Shown piece after piece: positions 13,850-15,156 of a stretch of DNA of 15,156 nucleotides. The notes beneath the pieces were generated by a model. The model had not been told where the DNA came from. It was given only the letters and a program-made list of their open reading frames with translations, and ran no database searches. The stretch lies in contig JAGCNK010000044.1 of NCBI GenBank assembly GCA_017645985.1, forward strand, positions 1 to 15,156, in the 5' to 3' direction. Positions within the stretch are counted from its first letter, which is position 1. The number at the start of each line of letters is the position of its first letter. The stretch comes from Bacteroidales bacterium (GTDB lineage Bacteria > Bacteroidota > Bacteroidia > Bacteroidales > UBA3824). A program made the translations under genes and the position numbers.

Positions 13850-14440
13850 ATGAACCCAATACTGCAACTAGACCAAGACATCACACTTGCCATCAACGGA
13901 CTAAACTCCGAAGGTTTCGACCCGTTTTTCTATTACGTGTCGTCGAAATATGTGTGGTTTGGAATTGGTGCGCTGTTGTTGTTCTTCCTTTTCAGAAAAG
14001 CGAAGCCCGACTACCGCAAGGCAGTGATTTTCTTGCTTTTCCTGGCATTGGCGATATTGCTTGCCGACCAGATTTGCAACCTTGTAAAACACACCGTTCA
14101 ACGCTACCGCCCCTGTCACGACGAAAGCATCAAAGATATGGTGCACATAGTTTACGGCGACCGAGGTGGCAGATTCGGATTTTTCTCGGCACACGCAGCC
14201 ACATTTTTCTGCATAGCCGTGATGACCGCCAAATACTTTAAAAACAAGTACTACACCATCGGCGTATTTTTCGTAGCCGTGCTTGTGTCGTACTCTCGCA
14301 TATATTTGGGACGACATTATTTGGGCGACATAATCGTAGGCGCAATCGAAGGCTCTCTGATAGCCTTCGCAGTCTACCATTTTTACCTGAAATTTTTACA
14401 AAAATACTCACGCAAACACCCTCTGGAAAACAATGGCTGA
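13850..14440 (+). CDS. PAP2-family membrane phosphatase
   Basis: A 196-residue membrane protein with about five to six hydrophobic helices and all three PAP2 motifs: K80-x6-R87-P88, the S113-A114-H115 core (in FFSAHAATF), and SRIYLGRHYLGD with S149, R150, His156 and Asp160. These form the vanadium-peroxidase-type active site of lipid phosphatases. Substrates in the family include phosphatidate, phosphatidylglycerol phosphate, undecaprenyl pyrophosphate and lipid A phosphates. In Bacteroides a PAP2 protein (LpxF) removes the lipid A 4'-phosphate, but small PAP2 proteins are numerous in this phylum and sequence alone does not choose. The neighbours (cdsA, psd) favour a phospholipid or isoprenoid phosphate substrate; that is inference. 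Spacing of seven bases from psd and an 8-base overlap with the next gene show operon membership. Confidence 0.92.
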   Translation: MNPILQLDQDITLAINGLNSEGFDPFFYYVSSKYVWFGIGALLLFFLFRKAKPDYRKAVIFLLFLALAILLADQICNLVKHTVQRYRPCHDESIKDMVHIVYGDRGGRFGFFSAHAATFFCIAVMTAKYFKNKYYTIGVFFVAVLVSYSRIYLGRHYLGDIIVGAIEGSLIAFAVYHFYLKFLQKYSRKHPLENNG

Positions 14441-15152
14441 TTTTAAAACACACGTGGAAGCCGGTGCGGTAACAGGATTTGCCGTGGCGGTGATCTCTTA
14501 CAACTGGAACCTTATACCAAATGCGTATATGGCTGTAATAGTGTTTTTTGCAACTGTAATCGGGTCGTTTCTGCCCGATATGGACTCGGGGCCGGGGGTC
14601 CCCATAAAGATAATTTTCTCGTTTTATGCGTACTTTATGGCGGCGATGAGCCTCTACTGGATGCATATGGCGGGCGCAACTTTGGCGTTAAAGATTTTTG
14701 TACCAGTGGCTTGCTTCTTCTTTGTAAAGATAATATTACAGGAATTTTTCAAAAAGCACACAAACCACCGAGGGATATTCCATTCTTTACCGGCGTATAT
14801 CCTCAGTTTTCTAATAGCCTTGTTCATAGCCTCTACCACAAAACTGAACATCAGAGAGCAGTTTGTAATCTCATTCGCAGTAAGTTGCGGATATTTCTGC
14901 CATCTTTTGTTAGACGAAATCTGGTCGATAAAAGCAGTGTCGGAAGGATTGGGCAAAGGTACAAAACTGAAATTCAAAGACATATTCAGCAATAAAGGTT
15001 TAAAAAAATCATTTGGCACAGCGCTAGACCTTGGGTTCAACCAAAAAGAGCGCTATCCCGGCGTGATATGCTGGATGGCTATCGCAGTGTTTGCCGTTCT
15101 CACCCACAAAACTTGGCTTGAACTTATCACACTGATAGGCAGCGGCAAATAA
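14433..15152 (+). CDS. YdjM/DUF457-type membrane protein, putative metal-dependent hydrolase
   Basis: A 239-residue protein of about five to six membrane segments that fits the YdjM-like family (PF04307, annotated as LexA-binding, inner membrane-associated putative hydrolase). Conserved polar residues in or near the membrane could form a metal site: His7 (KTHVEAG), LPDMDS with Asp49 and Asp51, HRGIFHS (112-118, with His112 and His117), and CHLLLDE with His157 and Asp161. The pattern (H, DxD, HRG-xxH, H-xxxD) is complete. In E. coli ydjM is a LexA-controlled gene; I see no SOS-like box here. The ATG overlaps the PAP2 gene by eight bases (stop TGA at 14438-14440), implying coupled translation. 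The substrate is unknown. The lipid-gene neighbours make an esterase or phospholipase-like role imaginable but unproved. The stop is four bases from the window edge. Confidence 0.88.
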   Translation: MADFKTHVEAGAVTGFAVAVISYNWNLIPNAYMAVIVFFATVIGSFLPDMDSGPGVPIKIIFSFYAYFMAAMSLYWMHMAGATLALKIFVPVACFFFVKIILQEFFKKHTNHRGIFHSLPAYILSFLIALFIASTTKLNIREQFVISFAVSCGYFCHLLLDEIWSIKAVSEGLGKGTKLKFKDIFSNKGLKKSFGTALDLGFNQKERYPGVICWMAIAVFAVLTHKTWLELITLIGSGK

Positions 15153-15156
15153 AAAA

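Overview
The window looks like ordinary chromosome of a member of the Bacteroidota, most likely Bacteroidales. Several intergenic regions carry the Bacteroides-type -7 element TAnnTTTG. Strong Shine-Dalgarno sites are mostly absent, two envelope proteins begin with lipoprotein signals, and the gene set (a lipidated TamA/BamA-family protein beside a TrmH-family methylase, rsfS-ftsH-cdsA, short-type psd) is typical of that phylum. Codon use is even throughout, and I see no integrase, transposase, phage gene, tRNA, rRNA or CRISPR array.

Layout: (1) Bases 1-1373, minus strand: the 5' part of a HEAT-repeat lipoprotein gene that runs off the left edge. (2) Bases 1659-4319, plus strand: a soluble PAS-PAS-GAF-like histidine kinase and, nine bases later, a cytoplasmic protein I cannot assign. 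(3) Bases 4320-4520: an AT-rich gap holding what looks like a free-standing small RNA gene on the minus strand, with phased A/T tracts, a promoter, a transcript of about 75 nt and an intrinsic terminator. (4) Bases 4521-7908: a divergent pair, a TrmH/SpoU-family 2'-O-methyltransferase (minus) and a large TamL-like outer-membrane lipoprotein (plus) with an unusual lysine-rich insert. (5) Bases 7987-11335: rsmA (ksgA), rsfS and ftsH, which link ribosome maturation or silencing to membrane proteolysis. (6) Bases 11387-15152: a tight, partly overlapping plus-strand cluster of a protein built from five tandem DUF2007-like modules, cdsA, psd, a PAP2-family phosphatase and a YdjM-family membrane protein.

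The theme is housekeeping: rRNA modification and ribosome control, outer-membrane biogenesis, membrane protein quality control and phospholipid synthesis. CdsA makes the CDP-diacylglycerol from which phosphatidylserine is formed, and Psd converts phosphatidylserine to phosphatidylethanolamine. The intervening synthase (pssA) is not in the window. The least explained parts are the minus-strand small RNA candidate, the unassigned protein behind the kinase, the five-module DUF2007 protein and the insert in the TamL-like protein.
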